The notes under the pieces were generated by a model. It worked only from the letters and a program-made list of their open reading frames with translations, did not search any database and was not told the origin of the DNA. Below are positions 8,009 through 15,076 of a stretch of 33,655 nucleotides of DNA, in pieces. The stretch lies in assembly GCA_003670925.1 (NCBI GenBank), contig QWQG01000145.1:1-33655 (forward strand), given 5' to 3'. Made by a program: the position numbers and the translations under genes. Position 1 is the stretch's first letter. Every line of letters begins with the position of its first letter. This DNA is from Planctomycetota bacterium. GTDB taxonomy: Bacteria; Planctomycetota; Planctomycetia; Planctomycetales; Planctomycetaceae.

Positions 8009-9010
8009 TCACGGCTTCTCTGATGCTTTGCGCATATCCTTCAGACTCAATCCTGATTGGTGCAGAAAATACAAACCCAGCACTGTCACTGGAATGTACA
8101 TGCTCATGTGATAGTACACCGAAGAACCTAAGACCAGTGATGGATCAGGCTTCAACAATTGAGCATTCATGCTCACCTGAAAACACATCTGAATCACGCC
8201 GAAGTAACCTGGTGTTGAGGGGATCGTCACTCCGAACGCCGTTACGCCTGTCACGATCAGTCCTGTGGCCAGTGTCACATCAATGTGAAACGCCCGCAGC
8301 GCAACATATGCAATGAGTCCATTCAGGAGCCATTGCAGCAATGACGTGACGATGATCAACAGCACCGCTTTGCCACTCTTTAAAGCCATCAAGCCGTCGC
8401 CGCCTTTGCGCAGCATCTCCACGAGCCCGATTGAGAGTTTCGCGGGCAAAAATGGCAGCAGAGACAAGCTCCACGTGAGCAGGCGAATAAAGAGCTCGGT
8501 CCAGATCAAATAAACCACAACCGCCACCACGACCACTCCGGCAATCGCCCCCAGCAGCAGGGCTCCGTTGCGATAATTGTCCGGCAGTTCATCCGTAAAA
8601 GCTAACCCGATACCAAAAAGCGCCAGAATCGCGAGGACATCGAAGATCCTTTCAAGGATGACCGTGGACAGGACTGTGCTAGCCGGCACACCATATTTCT
8701 GCCGTACAACGAACACGCGAATGAATTCTCCGAGATGTGCGGGCAGAAGATTGTTCGCGGCAAATCCGATGAGCATCACGGGAAACAACTGCTTGATCGT
8801 CAGCGGTGCGACAGGTGCCAGCAGCCATTGCCACCGCAGCGTTTTAAGCCAGTAAAAACTAAACAGCAGCGCCAGCATGAGCGGCAGTGACCAGTAGTCA
8901 GCATTGAGAAATCCGGCTTTTAACGCCTTCGTATCTGTGCCCTGTAAAGACCAGGCGAAGCACGCCACAGAAACCACGATCCCCAGAATCAAAAAGAAGG
9001 CACGTTTCAT
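8009..9010 (-). CDS. LPG-synthase-TM/YbhN-type (UPF0104) membrane protein
   Basis: A polytopic membrane protein of about 333 residues from the family that includes YbhN, AglD and the flippase half of MprF. Family landmarks are TLRWQWLLAP, the loop LLPAHLGEFIRVFVVRQKYG, the following TVILERIFDVLAIL, and the late segment GVTAFGVTIPSTPGYFGVIQ. Seven to nine hydrophobic helices are visible. Members move or help synthesise polar lipids or lipid-linked sugars. The frame opens at a TTG (9025); the ATG at 9010 (MKRAFFLILG) is the more credible start and gives a clean first helix. It is divergently arranged with the kinase/glycosyltransferase operon at 9206, which suggests a shared envelope role. Confidence 0.9.
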   Translation of the reverse strand: MKRAFFLILGIVVSVACFAWSLQGTDTKALKAGFLNADYWSLPLMLALLFSFYWLKTLRWQWLLAPVAPLTIKQLFPVMLIGFAANNLLPAHLGEFIRVFVVRQKYGVPASTVLSTVILERIFDVLAILALFGIGLAFTDELPDNYRNGALLLGAIAGVVVVAVVVYLIWTELFIRLLTWSLSLLPFLPAKLSIGLVEMLRKGGDGLMALKSGKAVLLIIVTSLLQWLLNGLIAYVALRAFHIDVTLATGLIVTGVTAFGVTIPSTPGYFGVIQMCFQVSMNAQLLKPDPSLVLGSSVYYHMSMYIPVTVLGLYFLHQSGLSLKDMRKASEKP

Positions 9011-9205
9011 CGGGTGGCTGACCAAGCACTTTCATTCGACACATAGAGATTGAGGATCGCTGCGGCAGACCGGGGGTTCTACGCGGACTGGTGGAAAAGC
9101 GTCAAGACAGATCTCATCTTGAGTTCGATTTCGTGAATCCGATACGCTATCACGCCTCTCTGATGTTCCTTCCCCCATTGCTTCTCCTTCCACAGGATCG
9201 CGCAG

Positions 9206-10654
9206 ATGCATTCTGCGTCTAGTTTCCCCAGCATCGATGCGTTACCCGATCCAGCAAGCTGCCTCGTTGCTGCGCTCAATGATCTGCTGCGCGCCGTGGA
9301 AGGTCGTGTCGTTCTCTTGCGCCCATTGGCAGCATGCTTCAACAGCCATCGCGATGACATCGACTTGCTGCTCACCGAAGCCCAGTGTGAGCAGTTACTC
9401 TACGCAGCATTTGCACATTGCGTTCAAGGGCGAATTCATTGCCGGATCCAGCAAAGTTCGTCTGCCAAGGCGCAATTGATTCTGTGGACGATCGATTGCG
9501 GGCACATGCTGATGATCGATCTCTGGACCAGTTTTGATCAACTCCCATGTCGGCGCCACAGTTGCATCCCGGCGGGTCGACTTTTAGGTACGCTGACAAC
9601 CTCCGTTTCCGACGCTCAAATTCAAGCGACTGAAGAGATTCCAGCCCTGCGTCGACTACCGCCTGACATTGACCTCTGCCTTCTGATTCAGCACCTTGCG
9701 ACAAAGCGCAGGAAAGTGACCACGCCGGCCGTGCGCGAGCGCATCGCCCGCGCCTGCGAGCGCTTGGCGTCATGGTCGCCGGAACAGACATCTCAGGATG
9801 TGCCATATGATTCGTTGGCTGAACTGCGTGTTGTTGCCGCGCAACTACCAAGAGCCATTTTAAACACACCAAGGTTCATCGCACTGTCGCATGATTATCT
9901 TTTGCAGCGACTCAGGCGTGTGCCGAGCAATCGAGGACTTCCCGTGCTGGAGCCTCGGCGACGCCGAGGACAAGTGACCAAGTTTAGAAGGACAGTTCTC
10001 AAGCACCGTCCTACGGTGGCCGTCATTGGAAGTGACGGCGCTGGCAAGACGTCCGTCGTCTCGGCACTTGCCCTTCAACAACCGAATTCGGCGTGTGTCG
10101 TTGCGAAGAAGTTTTATCGTCGCGCGCTGACGTATCAGTTCATTAGCGGGCTAATGAAGCGACTCAGCGGCACAGATCGCGGCATGTTCGACGAGCGTGC
10201 GGCAGTTCTAGTTACGCTCCGAGCGACGGCTGCATTGTGGATCAGAATTTGGATGTCGGTGCACCCGTGGTCAAACAAGGCCATGCATTTTTTAATTCTC
10301 GATCGCTCTATCGCGGGTTTTCTGATCACCGACCGCAAATCCGACACGCCACGTCTAACACGTGGCGCGACATGGATTGAAGAATTAATCCCGCCTGTGA
10401 CGAGCGTTCTTCTGACGTTGCCACATGCGGAACTGACACGCCGCAAACAGGAAATGTCGGCCCACGGCCACGATGCCTATCAACGCATGCTCTTCGAGCA
10501 AGCGCTCCGCCAGCAACCAACAGATCTGATTCTGCTTGCGAATCTGCCGTCGGCTCAGGCTGCTGCGGCGGCCATCTGTGAATTGCTGCGGGGCGATCGG
10601 CAATCAGCCGAATCATCGACAGAAACAGTAGGCAACAGAAAGGCGGTGGCATGA
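9206..10654 (+). CDS. Nucleotidyltransferase-like / P-loop kinase fusion protein
   Basis: A 482-residue two-part protein. Residues about 20-130 resemble a nucleotidyltransferase fold: RDDIDLLL carries the two carboxylates (Asp51, Asp53) and MLMIDLW a third (Asp105). The usual Gly-Ser before the first pair is replaced by Asn-Ser-His, so activity is uncertain. Residues about 268-465 form a P-loop domain with Walker A GSDGAGKT (275-282) and LILDRS (363-368), similar to the ERS/DRS of thymidylate-kinase-like enzymes. RRKQEMSAHGHDAYQ (412-426) follows where that family has its lid. I have seen NTase/thymidylate-kinase-like fusions in polysaccharide clusters, but the substrate is not evident. The stop overlaps the next gene's ATG, so translation is probably coupled. 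Confidence 0.75.
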   Translation: MHSASSFPSIDALPDPASCLVAALNDLLRAVEGRVVLLRPLAACFNSHRDDIDLLLTEAQCEQLLYAAFAHCVQGRIHCRIQQSSSAKAQLILWTIDCGHMLMIDLWTSFDQLPCRRHSCIPAGRLLGTLTTSVSDAQIQATEEIPALRRLPPDIDLCLLIQHLATKRRKVTTPAVRERIARACERLASWSPEQTSQDVPYDSLAELRVVAAQLPRAILNTPRFIALSHDYLLQRLRRVPSNRGLPVLEPRRRRGQVTKFRRTVLKHRPTVAVIGSDGAGKTSVVSALALQQPNSACVVAKKFYRRALTYQFISGLMKRLSGTDRGMFDERAAVLVTLRATAALWIRIWMSVHPWSNKAMHFLILDRSIAGFLITDRKSDTPRLTRGATWIEELIPPVTSVLLTLPHAELTRRKQEMSAHGHDAYQRMLFEQALRQQPTDLILLANLPSAQAAAAAICELLRGDRQSAESSTETVGNRKAVA

Positions 10655-11487
10655 TGTCTCCTCTTCGCCTTCTCAATGCATGGATCGATCATCAGCGACT
10701 GGCGGAACGCCGGCGGCAGGTGGAATGGCAACTTGGCGTCGTCTTCAAACAACCCATCACGCTGCGACCCACGTTTTCCGGTGGTGGCTTCGACCGGATC
10801 TACCTCGCACACGCAGATTCGCAACAGGCAAAAATCTTAGCCAGCGTCCGCATGAATGTGCCCGGCCGCGATCGACCGCAAAAAGAGCCGCATCTTCCTC
10901 GCGTTCCATTGCCCGGTGAACACCGCATTCACCGCGAAGCCCACGCGTATCGACAACTGTCGCCGCTCGGAATCGCGCCGCGGTTGATTGCACGCGGCGA
11001 ATTCTACCTCGCGAATCACTGGCTTCCGTGGCCACGTTTGGCGGATGTGCTGCGGCATCACAGTCATCTATTGTGGGAGCTTCTTCCCGTGGCCCTTGAT
11101 GCGATTCGCGAAATGCACGAGCACGATGTGGTTCATCTGGATCTGAATTGTGGCAATCTGCTGATTGCTCCTGATTTCCAATCAGTGGCCATTATCGATT
11201 TCGAATTCGCACCGCTGCTGCTGATGAGTCGATTCGATCAGCAGCGTTTCGATTATCTGCGACTGGCTCACAACCTGCTCAAGCCGCGCCGCGGTCGGGA
11301 GGCTGCGTTTCTGCAACCTGAACGCTTCGTCGAAGTATTTGCTCGATACGTCCCGGAAACTGGTCTCGGGATTCCGGATGCAATGAACACCGCGTGGTTT
11401 GACCGAGTCATCGAACATGATGTTATCCGTACCGGTTTCGCAGAGATCTTCGGAGTCCTCGATGGCGAAGCAAAGGTGATTCTATGA
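10651..11487 (+). CDS. Lipopolysaccharide-kinase-like (InaA/KdkA/WaaP-type) protein
   Basis: A 278-residue protein-kinase-like fold. A glycine-rich loop is seen at about 43-48 (SGGGFDR). The catalytic loop reads HLDLNCGN (162-169, with Asp164 and Asn169) and the metal-binding motif is IDFEFAP (Asp183), the DFE/DFG equivalent. The short length and HLDL rather than HRDL fit the family that phosphorylates Kdo or heptose in lipopolysaccharide (InaA, KdkA, WaaP), as opposed to eukaryotic-type Ser/Thr kinases. The ATG overlaps the stop of the fusion gene upstream, and its own TGA overlaps the ATG of the glycosyltransferase gene. The sugar phosphorylated, if any, is unknown. Planctomycete lipid A and core chemistry is poorly known, so the acceptor may be something else. 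Confidence 0.8.
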   Translation: MMSPLRLLNAWIDHQRLAERRRQVEWQLGVVFKQPITLRPTFSGGGFDRIYLAHADSQQAKILASVRMNVPGRDRPQKEPHLPRVPLPGEHRIHREAHAYRQLSPLGIAPRLIARGEFYLANHWLPWPRLADVLRHHSHLLWELLPVALDAIREMHEHDVVHLDLNCGNLLIAPDFQSVAIIDFEFAPLLLMSRFDQQRFDYLRLAHNLLKPRRGREAAFLQPERFVEVFARYVPETGLGIPDAMNTAWFDRVIEHDVIRTGFAEIFGVLDGEAKVIL

Positions 11488-12218
11488 ATCAGTTTGTCTG
11501 CATGAACTGGGGCACAGTCTACGGTGCGGACTACGTGAATCGTCTGTATTCGATGATCGCCCGCAATACGCAGTATCCATTTCGCCTAGTGTGCTACACC
11601 GATTCCAGAGTCGGAATTCGCAGCGAAGTGGAGTGCTTTGATTGCCCGGAAGTCGATATCCCATCACCAAAACGCAATCGCGGCTGGCGGAAGTTGGCGC
11701 TGTGGGCCAACGAACTGCCGAGTCTGAGCGGCACCGTATTGTTTCTAGATCTTGACATCGTGATCACCGGCGGACTGGATGACTTTTTTACGTATCGACC
11801 CTCTGCTGACTTCTGCGTGATCCAGAACTGGACTCATCCTGATCGCCTGATCGGCAATACATCTGCATACCGTTTCACGGTCGGTAGTCATCCGGAAATC
11901 CTCAATCGGTTTCTCGACGATTTTCGATCAGTGCTCGAAAAATATCCGAATTCACAGACATACATTTCCTCGTGCCTTGAGAAGTCGATCGAATTCTGGC
12001 CATCGGAATGGTGCCGAAGTTTCAAACGACACTGCGTACCTCGCGGTGTGACACGCTGGTTTCGCGAGCCGCTGTTGCCCGTAGGTGCCCGCTTGGTCGC
12101 ATTCCCCGGTCGCCCTAATCCCCATGAAGCACTCGACGGAAGATGGCCCGCGCCATGGTACAAACGAGTCTACAAACATGTCCGCCCAGCTGAATGGATT
12201 CAGCAACACTGGCGCTGA
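11484..12218 (+). CDS. Glycosyltransferase-like protein with DXD motif
   Basis: A 244-residue GT-A-type protein. The core motif VLFLDLDIVI (85-94) contains Asp89-Leu-Asp91, the metal/nucleotide-sugar-binding DXD. Upstream, NRGWRKLALWANEL (65-78) resembles the Lys/Trp region of GT8-like enzymes. Downstream, SAYRFTVGSH and PSEWCRSFKRH are where acceptor and nucleotide contacts often lie. No signal peptide or membrane helix is seen, so it is probably cytoplasmic or peripheral. It is the last gene of the overlapped trio and is followed by a hairpin. Sugar donor and acceptor are unknown. Confidence 0.75.
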   Translation: MNQFVCMNWGTVYGADYVNRLYSMIARNTQYPFRLVCYTDSRVGIRSEVECFDCPEVDIPSPKRNRGWRKLALWANELPSLSGTVLFLDLDIVITGGLDDFFTYRPSADFCVIQNWTHPDRLIGNTSAYRFTVGSHPEILNRFLDDFRSVLEKYPNSQTYISSCLEKSIEFWPSEWCRSFKRHCVPRGVTRWFREPLLPVGARLVAFPGRPNPHEALDGRWPAPWYKRVYKHVRPAEWIQQHWR

Positions 12219-12280
12219 TAAAACCGCCTTGCCCTGCCCGAATAGCTGATTGACGCAAACTATGAAATCCACCGCGGCAA

Positions 12281-12333
12281 TGAGCGACGAATCCAAAAGT
12301 CGCTGAATTCATGAGAATTCAGAGCGTCGGATT
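12281..12333. terminator. Bidirectional terminator-like hairpin between convergent genes
   Basis: CTGAATTC (12303-12310) and GAATTCAG (12315-12322) form a perfect 8-bp stem around ATGA. Further out, AATCC and GGATT can pair across internal loops. T-rich ends occur on both strands (ATTTCT on plus, CTTTT on minus). It sits between the end of the glycosyltransferase gene and the end of the esterase gene. Confidence 0.5.
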
Positions 12334-12351
12334 TCTACTTGAGTCGCTTAT

Positions 12352-13521
12352 TCACCGGCATCGCGGCGCACGCCGCGACTTCGAGGTACTGCGGCGAAAC
12401 AGGCGTTGCGGTCTCACAATGTTTCTGTGTACGCAGGATGCATGAGCATTAGTGCGGTAGGCGTGGCCGCTCATGAATGCAGCAATGTGCTCGATGGCCT
12501 CGCGGGATTCTGGAAGCCCCCTGATCTGGAACACATGGACCATCCCCGGCCAGACTTCAAGCTTCACAGGGATCCCGTCCGAAACAGCCTTCTTCGCCAC
12601 TCGGACACTGTCGTCACGGAGCATTTCGTGCTCGCCAACCTGAATCAGCAGCGGAGGAATGCCTCGATAGTTGCCAAAGACGGGTGACGCCAGCGGGTCG
12701 CTCGGATCCATTTTGTCCAAATAGCGATCCCGAAACTCGGGCATGGTTTGCGCACTAATAATGGGATCATGGACCGTCCTCAGGGACTCGCTCGCTAGCG
12801 TGAAATCCGTGGCTGCCGAAATGGCGATTCCTCCGGCCGGGAGTGTCCGTTTACGGTCTCGCAACGCCAGCAGCGTTGCAAGTGTCAGGTTGCCACCCGC
12901 CGAATCCCCGGCAATGAATGTCGCCTTGGCGGGACCCGGGCCAGACGGCCCGTTCGCGACCAGCCATTCGTGAGCGGCAATACAATCCTCGAGCCCGGCG
13001 GGAAACGGGTGCTCCGGCGCGAGTCGGTAGTCGGGGAGGAGCACGGCACACTTCGCCGCCACTGAAATATCGACCGCCAGCGGAAGATAGTTTCCTCCCG
13101 ACCCTGACACCCAGCCGCCGCCGTGCAGATAGAGGAGCCGCAGATCGGGGTCCGCGCCGGGGGCCAGAACCCACTCACAGGGAATATCCCCGATCTTCAA
13201 GCGAATCAACTTAACCCCGTCAAGGTGAGGCTCGTTGCGTGTTCCCATGCCCGCCCGCAGTCCCTCCAGATTGAAGTCCGTTGTGCCGAAGGGCGTGCCC
13301 TTGCTTAGTTTTTCGAGGTATGCGACACCTTCCTGCGAGACCTTCTGCGGATTCCATTCAGGAGTCACCGGGGCCGAAGGACCGTCGCCGTCATCTGCAT
13401 CATGAATCACTTGGGTGAGTTTTTGAGCAATTTTTCGCTGGTGTGGCTGATGGTTGTCAGTGGCGTACGCGCTGCCCGTGATTAAAAAAATCAGCAACGC
13501 CATTCCGAGAAATTTTTTCAT
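12352..13521 (-). CDS. Secreted HSL-type alpha/beta-hydrolase (esterase/lipase)
   Basis: A hormone-sensitive-lipase family carboxylesterase. A signal peptide at 1-20 (MKKFLGMALLIFLITGSAYA) indicates export. The oxyanion-hole motif is HGGGW (133-137), the nucleophile is in GDSAGGN (Ser207), and the acid and base are probably Asp303 (RDDS) and His329 (GMVHVF). This is the complete triad for family IV esterases. The start at 13521 is chosen because AGAAGG lies 6 bp upstream and a signal peptide follows. The frame opens further upstream at 13632, but that extension is not protein-like. After the last family helix there are about 37 additional residues, basic and low in hydrophobic content, which partly overlap a GC-rich palindrome. 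The natural substrate is unknown. Confidence 0.9.
   Translation of the reverse strand: MKKFLGMALLIFLITGSAYATDNHQPHQRKIAQKLTQVIHDADDGDGPSAPVTPEWNPQKVSQEGVAYLEKLSKGTPFGTTDFNLEGLRAGMGTRNEPHLDGVKLIRLKIGDIPCEWVLAPGADPDLRLLYLHGGGWVSGSGGNYLPLAVDISVAAKCAVLLPDYRLAPEHPFPAGLEDCIAAHEWLVANGPSGPGPAKATFIAGDSAGGNLTLATLLALRDRKRTLPAGGIAISAATDFTLASESLRTVHDPIISAQTMPEFRDRYLDKMDPSDPLASPVFGNYRGIPPLLIQVGEHEMLRDDSVRVAKKAVSDGIPVKLEVWPGMVHVFQIRGLPESREAIEHIAAFMSGHAYRTNAHASCVHRNIVRPQRLFRRSTSKSRRAPRCR
12361..12378. repeat. GC-rich palindrome at the esterase 3' end
   Basis: TCGCGGCG and CGCCGCGA are separated by only two bases. It falls inside the last codons of the esterase frame. It may act as part of a terminator or simply reflect a run-on C-terminus. 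Confidence 0.7.
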
Positions 13522-13623
13522 CGCAAGCCTTCTATTTCGTAATGACTGATCCCTGAGAGCATTCCGCGCACGGCGGACGAAGTTCGCAGAGTTGATCACT
13601 TCGCGTTCTTGTCGACCCGGCAT

Positions 13624-13654
13624 TTTATACACACGTCCACCATTTTAAAAATGG
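13624..13654 (-). promoter_or_regulatory. Possible promoter and operator dyad upstream of the esterase
   Basis: A perfect AT-rich dyad, CCATTTT (13640-13646) and AAAATGG (13648-13654) around one base, lies just upstream on the minus strand of TATAAA (13629-13624). TATAAA is about 100 bp before the esterase start. The dyad would overlap the -35 region, an operator-like arrangement. The -35 itself is poor. Confidence 0.3.
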
Positions 13655-13781
13655 ATTCGGCCGCGCCCCATTCATGGTGCAGGTTCCTACACGCCCAGAC
13701 TCCGCCATCAGAGGCACGGGAGGTGAACCGACTGCGTAAAACTGAGATAGCAACATGGGGTGCGACGATGCGGCAGAAATT

Positions 13782-15065
13782 TCAGATCGTTGCTAAACCA
13801 GTGATGCTGGTGCTCGTACTGCTTCCAAAGTTGTCGAGAGGCTGACCCATCTGCTGCGCGATCTGCACAAACAGATTGCACAACGGCGTGTTATTTTCGC
13901 GGTCGAGCAGCAGATGCTGACCGTGTCGGAAGCGTCCTCCTGCGAGTAAGATGGGCACGTTTTTTGTGTCGTGGGAATTGGCGTTACCCAAGTTACTGCC
14001 GAAAACAATCGCCGTGTTGTCCAGCAGGCGGCGATTACCCTCCGTCTTGCGTTTCATATCTGCGATAAGTTTTTCCAGCGACTGGATTTGAGCTTCTTCA
14101 ACCAGTCGCAGTTGCCGAATCTTTTCGGCATCCTGACCGTGATGCGAGAGATTGTGATGGTCGATTGTTACGCCGGGTACTGGCGGCACATCATTGCGAC
14201 CCTGAATCATGACCGTGATCAAACGTGTGGAATCCGTCTGCAGTGCCAGCGGAATCAACTCGCACAACAATCGCATCTGCCCGATCAGGTCGTTCTGATC
14301 CTTAATATCCTGAGGTTGCTGCACATCGACTTGCGGCTTTGGTTTGTGAATCCATGCTTCGGCAGTTACCAGACGCTGTTCCATTTCACGAACCGCGTGA
14401 TAGTACTCCGCCAATTTTAGTTTGTCCTCTTTCCCGATGCGGCGTTCGAACTGTTTGGCTTCCTCAAACACGGCATCCATGATGCTTCGCCCCTCGCGGA
14501 GTTTTTGGATCTGCGATTCCTGCTCGTCGGCAGAACCGTCTAGGAAGAGCTTCGCGAACATCTTCGAGGGCGATTGCTCACCCGGAATCATGATGCCGCT
14601 GCTCGAGATGCTCTGGCTGGATCCATCGGTGCTAAGTTGCAGGGATGGAAACCGCGTTTCCAGCCCGATCCGACCGGCGATCCACTGATCAATCGACACG
14701 GTGTTGCGAAAACCGGGCAGTCCCGGATGGCGGGCAGACGTCAACCAAGTCATGCCCGAAGAATGACCGTCAGAACCTGATTGATCGGGATGCGAGATGC
14801 CGTTGAACACGGTTAACTCGCCGCGATGCTCATCGAGCAACTTGAGGTACGGAGTGGGCTTGTAGTCGCGTCCTGCCTGCTCCGGAAAAAGGAACGGAGT
14901 ATGCAACCCCAGCGACGTACAAATGCAGACCATCCGTTGAGGAATGCTCTCTTCGATCGCGGCTGCGCTGCGTGGAAGAAAGGCGTTCAACAATGGCAGA
15001 GCCATGCCAACTCCTGATGCACGCAGGAAGTTTCGACGGGGCGTTCGTGGTGTTCGATGACGCAT
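13782..15065 (-). CDS. Tat-exported DUF1552 family protein
   Basis: A 427-residue protein of the DUF1552 family, abundant in planctomycetes and related to the DUF1501/alkaline-phosphatase-superfamily-like proteins. A twin-arginine signal at 9-30 (RRNFLRASGVGMALPLL) predicts folded export. Family signatures visible: FNGISHPDQSGSDGHSSG, TWLTSARHP, SIDQWIAGRIG, the His cluster VTIDHHNLSHHG, and TAIVFGSNLGNANSHD. The start codon is 11 bp beyond the stop of the large cytochrome gene, so the two are almost certainly one operon. Its function is not established; a role with the cytochrome partner at the cell envelope is inferred from context. Confidence 0.92.
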   Translation of the reverse strand: MRHRTPRTPRRNFLRASGVGMALPLLNAFLPRSAAAIEESIPQRMVCICTSLGLHTPFLFPEQAGRDYKPTPYLKLLDEHRGELTVFNGISHPDQSGSDGHSSGMTWLTSARHPGLPGFRNTVSIDQWIAGRIGLETRFPSLQLSTDGSSQSISSSGIMIPGEQSPSKMFAKLFLDGSADEQESQIQKLREGRSIMDAVFEEAKQFERRIGKEDKLKLAEYYHAVREMEQRLVTAEAWIHKPKPQVDVQQPQDIKDQNDLIGQMRLLCELIPLALQTDSTRLITVMIQGRNDVPPVPGVTIDHHNLSHHGQDAEKIRQLRLVEEAQIQSLEKLIADMKRKTEGNRRLLDNTAIVFGSNLGNANSHDTKNVPILLAGGRFRHGQHLLLDRENNTPLCNLFVQIAQQMGQPLDNFGSSTSTSITGLATI

Positions 15066-15076
15066 AGGGGTGTCCG

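Noticed and set aside
7741-8012. Minus-strand frames encoding Val-Pro or Gly-Ser-Gly-Val repeats
   Set aside because: All are consequences of the 12-bp repeats, which leave every frame open; the plus-strand frame continues a coherent TPR protein.
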